A stretch of 64,000 nucleotides of DNA from JAJDTT01 sp022827025 (GTDB lineage: Bacteria; Acidobacteriota; UBA6911; RPQK01; JAJDTT01). The stretch lies in NCBI GenBank assembly GCA_965203535.1, contig OZ241897.1, positions 1,736,001-1,800,000 on the forward strand. Direction: 5' to 3'. Positions 51,594 to 60,007 of this stretch are shown here, in pieces (position 1 is the first letter of the stretch; the number at the start of each line of letters is the position of its first letter). The notes beneath the pieces were generated by a model. That model ran no database searches. It was not told the DNA's origin and was given only the letters and a program-made list of their open reading frames with translations. A program made the translations under genes and the position numbers.

Positions 51594-51716
51594 GGCGTCT
51601 TATAGGCGCCGACCGGGACCGGCGTCTTTCCAGGCGCCGGAGGCCGGAGTAACAACGGGGCGACGGGGCAACAGGGGGCAAAGACGCCCTTCCCAGTGGG
51701 CGCCTGAAAGACGCCC
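51594..51716. repeat. REP-2 family palindromes (three units)
   Basis: GGCGTCTTATAGGCGCC at 51594-51610, GGCGTCTTTCCAGGCGCC at 51621-51638 and GGGCGCCTGAAAGACGCCC at 51698-51716. The palindromes vary in their arms, yet each keeps its pairing. They lie between the family relic and the first SulP gene. Confidence 0.75.
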
Positions 51717-51758
51717 CTCCACGCCGCTCCGGACTCGTTACGCTGTCATCGTGGGACC

Positions 51759-53393
51759 ATGAAACTGCCTTTTCGAGACAGCTACACCGGCGCGACGCTC
51801 CGAGGGGACCTCTTTGGAGCACTCACGTCCACGGTAGTGGCTCTACCGACGGCGCTCGCGTTCGGTGTCGCCTCCGGCCTGGGAGCCGCGGCCGGCCTTT
51901 ACGGAGCCATCGCCGTCGGCTTCTTCGCGGCGGTGTTCGGGGGAACGCGGTCCCAGATCTCCGGGCCGACGGCTCCCATGGCCGTGGCCATGGCCGTCAT
52001 CATCAGCAATCACGCATCCACTCTTCCCGAAGCCCTGAGCGTCGTGGTTCTGGGCGGCCTCATGCAGGTGAGCCTGGGACTGGTGGGGATCGGCCGCTTC
52101 GTCGCGTACACGCCCTACGTGGTCGTCTCCGGATTCATGTCCGGGATCGGCATCATCATCATGCTGATCCAGAGCTTGCCGTTCCTCGGGGCGCCCACCG
52201 CTTCGGGCGGGGCCTTGGGCGCGATCGGAGCGTTGCCGGTGGCCATGGACGATATCAACGGCAGCGCCTTCGCCATCGCGGGGGTGACTCTCCTGGCGGG
52301 CGTGTTCTGGCCCCGCAGTCTGGCCAGGTTCCTGCCGGCTCCCCTCGTGGCGCTGATTTCCGGCACCTTGCTGAGCATATTCTGGTTGCACGACGTGCCG
52401 GTCATCGGGCCGGTTCCGACGGGACTGCCGGAGTTCCAGTTGGAGCTGCCCTCAGCCGGATTCCTCTTGGGCGCGTTGCAACCGGCCTTCATTCTCGCCC
52501 TGTTGGGCTCGGTCGACAGCCTCCTGACTTCGCTGGTGGCCGACTCGCTGACCGGCACGCGGCACAATCCGAACCGGGAACTGGTGGGTCAAGGCATCGG
52601 CAACATGGTCTCGGGAATATTCGGGGGCATGCCGGGGGCCGGGGCCACCCTGGGGACCGTGACCAACATACGCGCCGGCGGGACCACTCGGGCATCCGGC
52701 GCCATGCGGGCGATCTTCCTGCTGGCGCTGGTGTTGGGCCTCGGCCGTTACGTGGAACCGATTCCGCACGCCGTTTTGGCCGGCATCCTCATGAAGGTCG
52801 GCTGGGACATCATCGACTGGTATCTTCTTTCCCGCATTCGCAGAATCCGACGCGATCACCTTGTGGTCATGCTGATGACGCTGGGCCTCACGGTGTTCGT
52901 GGATCTGGTCACCGCAGTCGCCATCGGACTGATCGCAGCGGGAGTGACCCACGCGAAACAGTTGGAACAACTGGAGCTCGACAGTGTCGTCTCCGCCCCC
53001 TTGCTGGACCGGACGTTCTTCCGCCAACCGGAGGCGACCGGTTCGGACGATCCGTTTTCTGCACGAGTCGGTCTGCTCGCCCTGCGCGGAAGCTTCACCG
53101 TCGCCTCCTCCCACAAGTTGGTCGGGACGATCAGTGCGGATATCCAGGATCACGAGGTCGTCATTTTCGATTTCTCGGAGGCCACCTACCTCGACGACAG
53201 CGCCGCAATGGTGATCAAACAGCTCATGGACGTCGCCAGAGAAGAGCGGACCGAGTTGATCGTTGTGGGTGTCTCCGATGCCGTGGGGCCGACCCTGCAA
53301 GCGCTCTCCGTCTTGCAGCGTGTCCCGGAAAAGCAGATCGTCTCAACTTTGGATGAAGCGCGGCGGGTGGCCGCAGACCTCCTCGATGGTTGA
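51759..53393 (+). CDS. SulP-family anion transporter with STAS domain, copy 1
   Basis: A 544-residue inner-membrane transporter. Helical regions include LPTALAFGVASGLGAAAGLY near residue 30, PYVVVSGFMSGIGIIIM near 120 and DSLLTSLVADSLTGTRHNPN near 250. The C-terminal STAS domain (about residues 430-544) includes HEVVIFDFSEATYLDDSAAM. SulP members carry sulfate, bicarbonate or other anions; the substrate cannot be told. The second copy begins 69 bp downstream on the same strand and they are close paralogues. Confidence 0.92.
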   Translation: MKLPFRDSYTGATLRGDLFGALTSTVVALPTALAFGVASGLGAAAGLYGAIAVGFFAAVFGGTRSQISGPTAPMAVAMAVIISNHASTLPEALSVVVLGGLMQVSLGLVGIGRFVAYTPYVVVSGFMSGIGIIIMLIQSLPFLGAPTASGGALGAIGALPVAMDDINGSAFAIAGVTLLAGVFWPRSLARFLPAPLVALISGTLLSIFWLHDVPVIGPVPTGLPEFQLELPSAGFLLGALQPAFILALLGSVDSLLTSLVADSLTGTRHNPNRELVGQGIGNMVSGIFGGMPGAGATLGTVTNIRAGGTTRASGAMRAIFLLALVLGLGRYVEPIPHAVLAGILMKVGWDIIDWYLLSRIRRIRRDHLVVMLMTLGLTVFVDLVTAVAIGLIAAGVTHAKQLEQLELDSVVSAPLLDRTFFRQPEATGSDDPFSARVGLLALRGSFTVASSHKLVGTISADIQDHEVVIFDFSEATYLDDSAAMVIKQLMDVAREERTELIVVGVSDAVGPTLQALSVLQRVPEKQIVSTLDEARRVAADLLDG

Positions 53394-53462
53394 CGCGGAG
53401 GACTCCAACTTGAATCGGGTCATCGTTTTACCGTCTGATTTCCAACCCGGACCCGACGCTCC

Positions 53463-55100
53463 ATGACGAACCGGCGGCGCCGGAAGATCTACGACCTGCA
53501 GCGTTTCAGAGGGGATCTCTCCGGAGGATTCACCTCCGCGGTGGTGACGCTGCCGGTCGCCCTGGCATTGGGCGTCGTGTCGGGCCTGGGAGCCGCCGCC
53601 GGCTTGTACGGCGCCATCGCGGTCGGCTTTTTCGCGGCCTTGTTCGGCGGTACGCGGGCCCAACTGTCCGCCCCCACGGCTCCCACCACCGTTGCCCTGG
53701 CGGTCATCCTGGCCAGCCTTTCCGCCAACCTCACGGAGGCCTTGACCGTCATCGTTCTGGCCGGCTTTCTGCAGGTGCTGATGGGCGTCTCCGGAATCGG
53801 CCGATTCGTGGCCTACACGCCCTATGTGGTGGTCTCCGGGTTCATGTCGGGCGTCGGCATCATCATGATCGTGATTCAGGTTTTGCCGTTCCTCGGCGCG
53901 CCGGCCGTGCCGGGTGGGCCGTTGGATGCGATTCACGCGTTGCCCGAGGCGGTGGCCAATATCAACGCCAGCGCTTTCGCCGCCGGTTTCTTGACTCTTG
54001 CTCTCGCATCGCTCTGGCCTCGCCGCCTGGCGAGATTGTTGCCCGCTCCCCTGGTGGCCCTGATCGCCGGCACTCTGGCGGGCGTCCTGTGGCTGAGTGA
54101 GGCTCCCGTCGTCGGGAACGTGCCGGCGAGACTGCCGGAACTGCATCTGGAATTGCCGTCCGCCGGTTTCCTGGTGCGCGCCCTGCAGCCGGCGATCATC
54201 CTGGCCCTGCTCGGCGCCGTGCACAGCCTCCTCACGTCGCTGGTTGCCGACTCACTCACCGGCGGACGGCATAACCCGAATCGGGAACTGGTGGGTCAGG
54301 GCATCGGCAACGTGGCTTCGGGACTCATCGGGGGCCTGCCTGGGGCCGGGACCACCATAGGGACGGCCATCAACATCCGGGCCGGCGGCCGGACCCGGGC
54401 CTCGGGGGCCTTTTCCGGTATCGTCTTGCTGATGTTTCTGCTGGGCCTCGGCCAATTCGTCGAGGCGATTCCCCGCGCTGTCCTGGCCGGCCTCCTGATC
54501 AAGGTCGGCTGGGACATCATCGACTGGCATCTCCTCGCCCGGCTCCACCGCATCCGCCGCGAACACCTGGTGGTCATGATGATCACCTTGGGCCTGACGG
54601 TGTTCGTCGATCTCGTCACCGGCATCGCCATCGGACTGATCGCCGCCGCAATGGCCCACTCACGGCAGTTGGAACGCCTTGAGATGGACAGCGTCGTCTC
54701 CGTGCCGCTGCTGGACCAGGCGTTCTTCTCCAATCGACAAGACGAGCCCGGCGGCGACGTCCATCTGGCGCGCGTGGGTCTGTTGGCGCTCAGGGGGAGC
54801 TTCACCGTGGCCTCCTCCAATCGATTGGCCCGCGCCATCAGCGCCGATATCAAGGATCACGAAGTGGTCATCTTCGACTTCTCTCGAGCCACGTACCTCG
54901 ATGACAGCGCGGCCATGGTGATCAAGAAGCTCATGGACGTCGCCCGGGAGGAGCAGACCGAGTTCGTGGTGATGGGACTCTCCGGCCCGGTTGCCGAAAC
55001 CCTTCAGGCCCTGGCCGTCTTGCGGCAGGTTCCCGAGAGCCAGATCGTCGCCACACTGGACGAGGCGCGGCAGGCGGCGAAAGACCTTCTCGGCGGTTGA
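53463..55100 (+). CDS. SulP-family anion transporter with STAS domain, copy 2
   Basis: A 545-residue paralogue of copy 1 along the full length, with the same core landmarks (PYVVVSGFMSGVGIIMI, DSLTGGRHNPNRELVGQGIG) and a C-terminal STAS domain (HEVVIFDFSRATYLDDSAAM). Tandem SulP genes may differ in specificity, or form mixed complexes, but nothing here shows which. It ends shortly before the MITE-A copy at 55133 and converges on the ferritin-like gene. Confidence 0.92.
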   Translation: MTNRRRRKIYDLQRFRGDLSGGFTSAVVTLPVALALGVVSGLGAAAGLYGAIAVGFFAALFGGTRAQLSAPTAPTTVALAVILASLSANLTEALTVIVLAGFLQVLMGVSGIGRFVAYTPYVVVSGFMSGVGIIMIVIQVLPFLGAPAVPGGPLDAIHALPEAVANINASAFAAGFLTLALASLWPRRLARLLPAPLVALIAGTLAGVLWLSEAPVVGNVPARLPELHLELPSAGFLVRALQPAIILALLGAVHSLLTSLVADSLTGGRHNPNRELVGQGIGNVASGLIGGLPGAGTTIGTAINIRAGGRTRASGAFSGIVLLMFLLGLGQFVEAIPRAVLAGLLIKVGWDIIDWHLLARLHRIRREHLVVMMITLGLTVFVDLVTGIAIGLIAAAMAHSRQLERLEMDSVVSVPLLDQAFFSNRQDEPGGDVHLARVGLLALRGSFTVASSNRLARAISADIKDHEVVIFDFSRATYLDDSAAMVIKKLMDVAREEQTEFVVMGLSGPVAETLQALAVLRQVPESQIVATLDEARQAAKDLLGG

Positions 55101-55132
55101 CACGGGCGAGCCGGCCGGGGTCAGCCTGCGCT

Positions 55133-55298
55133 CTAGGAGCCTGCGCGGCAGAAATTGATCTGCTGCGAAAGCGTATAATCGGTCCATATTTCCCCGATTT
55201 CTCGGCGAATAGAACAACTATGCGCCTCTAAATCGTGAAAATCTGGCCTCGATTCTCCACTTTCTCGCTACGATCATTTCTACCGCGCAGGCTCCTAG
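55133..55298. mobile_element. MITE-A, copy 2 (166 bp)
   Basis: The full-length element with the best-preserved ends: CTAGGAGCCTGCGCGGCAGA and TCTACCGCGCAGGCTCCTAG. The flanks (CT and AG) continue the palindrome, so the target was probably CTCTAGAG. The right CTAG overlaps the TAG stop codon of the convergent ferritin-like gene. Confidence 0.9.
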
Positions 55299-55720
55299 AG
55301 AGGCCAATCGCGGAGGAGCCGTTCCGTTTCCTCCGAATGGGTCGTCTCGTCGCGCACCATGTCTTCGAGCTGGACCACCAATCCCTTGTCACCCAGCTCT
55401 TCCGCCTGTTGGGCCCGTTCCGTATAGTCGCGCGTCGCCTGCCGCTCGGCCGCCAGGACCTGTTCGACCATCTCCCGGTTCGTGGCGGCCGCCGGAACCG
55501 GCCGGGGCACCGTGGTCGGCTCGCCGCCCAGGGCCACGATCTTGTTCGCCAGGTACTGGGCATGCAACTGCTCGTCGGCCACTTCACCGAGAAAGAACTG
55601 AGACAACTGCGGCCTGTAGGGACCCGTCGTCTTGGCGGCGTAGGTCAGGTATTGGATGATCGCACCCAGCTCTCCCGCCAGATCTTCATTCAGATTCTCG
55701 ATCATCTCCCGCTTGGTCAT
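55295..55720 (-). CDS. Ferritin-like / bacterioferritin-type protein
   Basis: A 141-residue four-helix ferritin-like protein. The di-iron ligands expected of the fold are Glu in LAGELGAIIQYL (helix A), ExxH in ADEQLHAQYL (helix B), Glu in AERQATRDYTERAQ (helix C) and ExxH in DETTHSEETERLL (helix D). No heme-binding Met is obvious. It could store iron or protect DNA, or be a DUF-type ferritin-like enzyme. The ATG at 55720, with GGAAGGGAG upstream, is chosen over one 14 codons earlier. Its TAG stop coincides with the MITE-A end. Confidence 0.85.
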   Translation of the reverse strand: MTKREMIENLNEDLAGELGAIIQYLTYAAKTTGPYRPQLSQFFLGEVADEQLHAQYLANKIVALGGEPTTVPRPVPAAATNREMVEQVLAAERQATRDYTERAQQAEELGDKGLVVQLEDMVRDETTHSEETERLLRDWPL

Positions 55721-56010
55721 GTTCCGCTCCCTTCCTGCCTCATGGATCTGTCGTCGCTCCATTCATGATACATCCGCAGCCGCCGGCCTTGAGGCGGTGG
55801 CGATTTCTTCCCCGCTTTCGTCCTCTGCCCGTACGGAGCCTTCTCGGGTTCTTGAGCCGCGTGGTGTATCTTTGATTCCCGCGAAGAAGCGGACCGGCGG
55901 CAGCGTTGGAGGGTGCCGCCGCGGGTCGATCGAATCGATGGTGATCGACGGGACGGGTCTTCCAGGGGGAACCAAAGACCGCGCCTTGCCGCGGCTGGAG
56001 AGGTGCTGAA
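55721..56010. other. Divergent intergenic region, no recognised gene
   Basis: The 290 bp between the ferritin-like and SDR genes hold only short frames without family support. It presumably carries both promoters; I see no strong consensus boxes. Confidence 0.5.
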
Positions 56011-56793
56011 ATGAGTGACATACCAGGATCGGTCCCCATGGTCGTCGATCTCGCAGGGAGGACGGCGGTGGTCACCGGCGGCGGCACCGGCATCGGGCGC
56101 GCCGTGTCCATCGGGTTCGCCCGTTGCGGGGCGTCGGTGGTGGTGAACTACAGCCGAAGCGCACAGGAGGCCGCCGAGACGGTGGCGGAGATCGAGGGGG
56201 CGGGCGGACGGGGGCTCGCCTTTCGGGCGGACGTGACCGACGAGCAACAGGTGGCGGACCTCATGACCGCCGCGGTGGAGAGGTTCGGCGGCCTGGACAT
56301 CCTGGTGGCCAACGCCGGAGCGCCCGGCCAGGGCGGGCTGACCAGCGAGCTGACCGAGGAGCAGTGGGAGCACGACCTGGCCACCAACTGCCGGAGCGCC
56401 TTCTTCTGCGTCAAGCACGCCATGGCTCATCTGCCCGACGGGCGGGGCCGCATCATCCTCACCGGATCCATGAGCGCCCGCACCGGCGCCACGGCCGGCG
56501 CCCTGACCTACGTGGCCTCGAAGGCCGCGATGGAAGGCATGACCCGCAACTGGGCCCAGGAATTCGGACCCCGCGGAATCACCGTCAACACCATCGCCCC
56601 CGGCATCATCCGCACCCGGCTCCAGGCCCGGGCTTCCGAGGAACGCTATCGATACCTGATCGGGAGGATTCCCCTGGGACGCGACGGACTGCCCGGGGAC
56701 TGTGTCGGCGCCTACCTGTTGCTGGCCGGTGACGACGGCGCCTATATCACGGGTCAGGTCATCGAAGTCGGCGGCGGAATGCTGGCTTCGTGA
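56011..56793 (+). CDS. SDR family oxidoreductase (3-oxoacyl-ACP reductase-like)
   Basis: A 260-residue classical SDR. VVTGGGTGIGRAV at residue 18, NAGAPGQGG near 95, and the catalytic SMSARTG...YVASK (Ser near 154, Tyr and Lys near 168) are all present. GGGMLAS forms the C-terminal end typical of FabG-like proteins. The fold cannot distinguish FabG from other alcohol or sugar dehydrogenases. The ATG at 56011 opens the frame after a GGAGAGG site. A MITE-A copy begins one base after its TGA stop. Confidence 0.88.
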   Translation: MSDIPGSVPMVVDLAGRTAVVTGGGTGIGRAVSIGFARCGASVVVNYSRSAQEAAETVAEIEGAGGRGLAFRADVTDEQQVADLMTAAVERFGGLDILVANAGAPGQGGLTSELTEEQWEHDLATNCRSAFFCVKHAMAHLPDGRGRIILTGSMSARTGATAGALTYVASKAAMEGMTRNWAQEFGPRGITVNTIAPGIIRTRLQARASEERYRYLIGRIPLGRDGLPGDCVGAYLLLAGDDGAYITGQVIEVGGGMLAS

Positions 56794-56794
56794 C

Positions 56795-56960
56795 CTAGGA
56801 GCCTGCGCGGCAGAAATCAATCTACTGCGAAAGCGTAGAATCGGTCCATATTTCCCCGATTTCTCGGCGAATAGAACAACTATGCACCTCAAAATCGTGA
56901 AAATCTGGCCTCGATTCTCTACTTTCTCGCTACGATCATTTCTACCGCGCAGACTCCCAG
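56795..56960. mobile_element. MITE-A, copy 3 (166 bp)
   Basis: A full-length copy whose left CTAG lies one base after the SDR stop (TGA C CTAG). The right end CTCCCAG has lost the perfect CTAG. It differs from copy 1 at about five positions and from copy 2 at about nine. Confidence 0.9.
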
Positions 56961-57042
56961 CCGGCTCCATGCCGCCGGCTGCCTGAAGGGCGTGTGCTCC
57001 AGACCATCGACGCGGGCTGATCCGGAACGCGCCGGAAGCGCC

Positions 57043-58113
57043 TCACTGCCGGGAGCGGATCAGGAGGTAAAGAAACGTGGGGCCGCCCAGGAGGGCCGTC
57101 AGAACGCCGACCGGCAGCTCCACTCCTCCAATCAGCCTGGACCGGACCACGGAGTCACAGACCAGCAGGAACCCGCCGCCCACGAGGAACGAAGCCGCCA
57201 TAACCAGCCGCTGGTCCGTCCCCACCAGGCGGCGGACCATGTGCGGCACGATCAGGCCCACGAAACCGATGGGCCCCACCGCCGAAACGATTCCGGCGAC
57301 GGCCAGGGAGCCGAACACGAAGACCAGGAGCCGGACCCGCCGGACCGGCACGCCCCGTCCCGCCGCGTAGTCGTCTCCCAGAGCCAAGGGGTTGAGCTGG
57401 TGCGACAGCCAGACGATCACCGCCACCCCCGGCAGGACGAAGGGGAGAATGCTCCAGAGGTCGCTCCAGACGTAGAGGGAGTTCAGACTCCCCATGAGCC
57501 AGTGATCCAGCACATGCAGGTCATAGGGATTGGCCGCATGATGACGCATCAACAGGATGAGGGCGCCGCAGATCAGGTTCACCGTCACCCCGGCCAGAAG
57601 CAGCGTCGCCATGCTGAGGCGTCCGGCCAGTCTCGCTATGCCGTAGATCAGGACGATGTCCAGGACCGCCGCCAGGTAGGCGGCCACCTGGATCGCCGAG
57701 AAGGGTCCCCAGGTGAGCCCCGAACCGAACCCGATGATGGCGCAGAAGGCGCCGACCGCCGCCGCCGTGGAGACCCCCAGAGTCGACGGCGCCACCAGGG
57801 GATTGCGCAGGATCGCCTGCAGCGCCGCGCCGATCACCGCCAGTCCGGCGCCGGCAACGACGCCCATCCAGGAGCGGAGAATCCGATTGGCGACGATGTT
57901 GCGCAGGACCTCACTCTGATCCCGGTCGGGCAACTCGTCCGGCAACGGGGCCGTGAAACCATGCCGGAGAATCAGGTTCAGGCCCGACAGTGTGTCGACC
58001 TCTTCGGCTCCGAAGAACGGGGAGACTCCCAGAGCCGTGACCAGAAAGAGGGTGCACAAGCCCAGGGTGGCCCAGACCCGGGCTCTTCGACCGTTGGAGC
58101 GGCCACTACTCAT
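57043..58113 (-). CDS. FecCD/BtuC-family ABC transporter permease
   Basis: A 356-residue membrane protein with about 10 helices. The FecCD family signature region GVVAGAGLAVIGAALQAILRN near residue 80, AGVTVNLICGALILLMRHH near 170 and GPIGFVGLIVPHMVRRLVG near 285 are present. It forms the channel of an importer for siderophore, heme or vitamin B12. It overlaps the ATPase gene stop-to-start by 4 bp. With the adjoining ATPase, lipoprotein, TonB receptor and cobalamin-binding-like genes it forms one minus-strand locus, where corrinoid is the best guess. Confidence 0.9.
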   Translation of the reverse strand: MSSGRSNGRRARVWATLGLCTLFLVTALGVSPFFGAEEVDTLSGLNLILRHGFTAPLPDELPDRDQSEVLRNIVANRILRSWMGVVAGAGLAVIGAALQAILRNPLVAPSTLGVSTAAAVGAFCAIIGFGSGLTWGPFSAIQVAAYLAAVLDIVLIYGIARLAGRLSMATLLLAGVTVNLICGALILLMRHHAANPYDLHVLDHWLMGSLNSLYVWSDLWSILPFVLPGVAVIVWLSHQLNPLALGDDYAAGRGVPVRRVRLLVFVFGSLAVAGIVSAVGPIGFVGLIVPHMVRRLVGTDQRLVMAASFLVGGGFLLVCDSVVRSRLIGGVELPVGVLTALLGGPTFLYLLIRSRQ

Positions 58114-58946
58114 CTTGGGCCTCCCCGGGGCTCTTGCATCCGGGAGCCGGGCAGGACCACGGGGAGTCCGCTACGGGCGTCCCGGGTGACTTCGACGTCG
58201 CTGCCGTAGGATTCCGCCACCAAGGCCTGGGTCAACACCTGTTCGGGCCTGCCCCGGGCCCGAATCTTTCGGTCCGAGAGCAGGTAGATGACATCGGCGA
58301 ATCGAGAGGCCAGGTTGAGATCGTGGGTGATGCAGAGGATGCCACTGCCGGCTCGGGCCAGCCGCTTGAGGCGCTGCGAGAACGTCGCCAGGTGATGGAC
58401 GTCCAGCCCCTTCCCCGGTTCGTCCAGCAGCAGCAGCGAGCTCTGCTGGGCCAGGATCCCGGCCAGGAGAACCGACTGCTGCTCGCCGCCGCTGAGCGAT
58501 TCGAACACCCGGTCCCTCAGGTGCGCCACTCCCATTCGTTCCAGCGCCTCGTCCACGATCTTCCGGTCCCGCTCGCCGGGCAGGGTCCACCATCTCTGGT
58601 GGGGAAAGCGGCCCAACAAGACCACCTCTTGCACGGTGTGTCCGTCGGGAGGCAGAACTTCCTGAGGCAGGTAAGCGACCGTCCTGGCCCGGGCCAGAAG
58701 CGACAAGCCGGCCAGGTCCCGCTGCCGACCTCCAGGGCCCGAATGGATCTGTACGGTCCCGGCCGCCGCCTCCAAAAGGCCGGCCAGGATCTTCATCAGG
58801 GTGCTCTTGCCGGCGCCGTTGGGGCCGATGAGCATGGTGAGTGCTCCCGGCTCCACCGACAGGTGCACGTCCTCCAGCAGTGATTTCTGTCCGGCATAGT
58901 GGAAAGTCACCTCCTGCGCGGTCAGGGAAATTGGCGCATCCTGCAC
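58110..58946 (-). CDS. ABC transporter ATPase (BtuD/FecE type)
   Basis: A 278-residue cytoplasmic ATPase. Walker A is IGPNGAGKSTLMK near residue 37, the signature is LSGGEQQSVLLAG near 150, Walker B is LLLLDEPGKGLDVH near 172 and the H-loop is ITHDLN near 205. It powers the FecCD-family permease encoded by the overlapping gene. The start ATG at 58946 is the only one upstream of the nucleotide-binding core. It is part of the uptake locus. Confidence 0.92.
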   Translation of the reverse strand: MQDAPISLTAQEVTFHYAGQKSLLEDVHLSVEPGALTMLIGPNGAGKSTLMKILAGLLEAAAGTVQIHSGPGGRQRDLAGLSLLARARTVAYLPQEVLPPDGHTVQEVVLLGRFPHQRWWTLPGERDRKIVDEALERMGVAHLRDRVFESLSGGEQQSVLLAGILAQQSSLLLLDEPGKGLDVHHLATFSQRLKRLARAGSGILCITHDLNLASRFADVIYLLSDRKIRARGRPEQVLTQALVAESYGSDVEVTRDARSGLPVVLPGSRMQEPRGGPR

Positions 58947-59022
58947 TGAATCGTCCTCAAATTCTCTCGCACCCCAGGTTGGCCGGATCCCAAATCACAA
59001 ACGGAATTGCGGAAAGCCGAAG

Positions 59023-59049
59023 AGGGCACCCACAAGGGCGTGCCCCTAC
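59023..59049. repeat. REP-1 family palindrome
   Basis: AGGGCACCCACAAGGGCGTG followed by CCCCTAC, overlapping the end of the binding-protein gene. The orientation is opposite to the 33558 copy. Confidence 0.65.
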
Positions 59050-59945
59050 GTTCCGCCATGGATGGCCCGGGCGATGAGCCGGGCGGCCCGGGGAAGGCGT
59101 GGACCGGAACGCATGAGAAAACTGCCGTTCAGCACCCGGACCCGTCCGTCGCGGACCGCCGGCAGAGTGGGGTGCATCCGCCATTCCGCCAGGAACCCGT
59201 TCTTCACCTCCTCCGGAAGCCGGTCCCGGGCATCCAGCACCAGGATGACCTGAGGCCGGCGCACCAGAACCGTCTCCAGGCTCACCATGGGCCACGGCTT
59301 TTCCAAGTCGGCGGTGATGGAGCGCCCGCCCGCCAGCTCCACCAATTCGGTCAGGAAGGAGCCCTTCCCCGCGGAGAACACCTGGTGGCTCTTGCTCCCC
59401 ATTACCAGCAGGACGTCGCGTCGAGGCCGCCCGGCATAGAGTTGCCGGATCTCCTCCAACTCCCGCTTCAGGCGCGTGGCCACGGGCTCTCCGGCCCCGG
59501 GATCTCCGAACGCATCGGCCAACAGGACCGGGGCTTGGAGCACGTCCCGCACCGACGTCGAATCCAGGGCCAGAAACCGGATACCCTGCCGGCGGGCGAT
59601 GCGCTCCAGCTTGAACCCCTTGCCCAGCGCCACGATCAGGTCGGGCCGGAGAGCCAGGATCTTCTCCACGTTCGGCTGGACTGCGGTCCCGACCACCGGC
59701 AGACGGAGGGCCTCGGCAGGGTGGTCGCAGTGGGGCGAGACCCCCACGATCCGGTCCTGCAGACCCATGGCGAACAGGAACTCCACGATGCTGGGGCCGT
59801 AGGCGATGACTCGCCGGACCTCAGCTTCCGGTTCCGAAGCGGGAGACGCGCTATCGGGACGACTGGACCGTTCTTCCCGGCATCCTGCCAACAGCAGAAG
59901 CGGCACGAGGATCCGCAGGGCTCGCCGGGCTCGATTCGTCTGCAC
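59046..59945 (-). CDS. Periplasmic substrate-binding lipoprotein (BtuF/FecB type)
   Basis: A 299-residue lipoprotein. LLLLAGC near residue 22 is the lipobox, and the two-lobed binding domain includes GPSIVEFLFAMGLQDRIVGV near 52, HCDHPAEALRLPVVG near 75 and PWPMVSLETVLVRRPQVIL near 220. The HCDHP segment resembles corrinoid-binding members, yet siderophore specificity cannot be excluded. It is the probable partner of the permease and ATPase downstream and of the TonB receptor upstream. Confidence 0.88.
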   Translation of the reverse strand: MQTNRARRALRILVPLLLLAGCREERSSRPDSASPASEPEAEVRRVIAYGPSIVEFLFAMGLQDRIVGVSPHCDHPAEALRLPVVGTAVQPNVEKILALRPDLIVALGKGFKLERIARRQGIRFLALDSTSVRDVLQAPVLLADAFGDPGAGEPVATRLKRELEEIRQLYAGRPRRDVLLVMGSKSHQVFSAGKGSFLTELVELAGGRSITADLEKPWPMVSLETVLVRRPQVILVLDARDRLPEEVKNGFLAEWRMHPTLPAVRDGRVRVLNGSFLMRSGPRLPRAARLIARAIHGGT

Positions 59946-60007
59946 GTCTCAAATCCATCCGCGCTCGGCTCTCCGCAGATCCATCCCGCCTGGATTCTCG
60001 AGAATCG

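Noticed and set aside
55131..56986. Short frames within MITE-A copies coding a shared peptide (contains VENRGQIFTI)
   Set aside because: The shared peptide arises only because the same non-coding MITE is translated in different places; there is no start or codon bias of its own.
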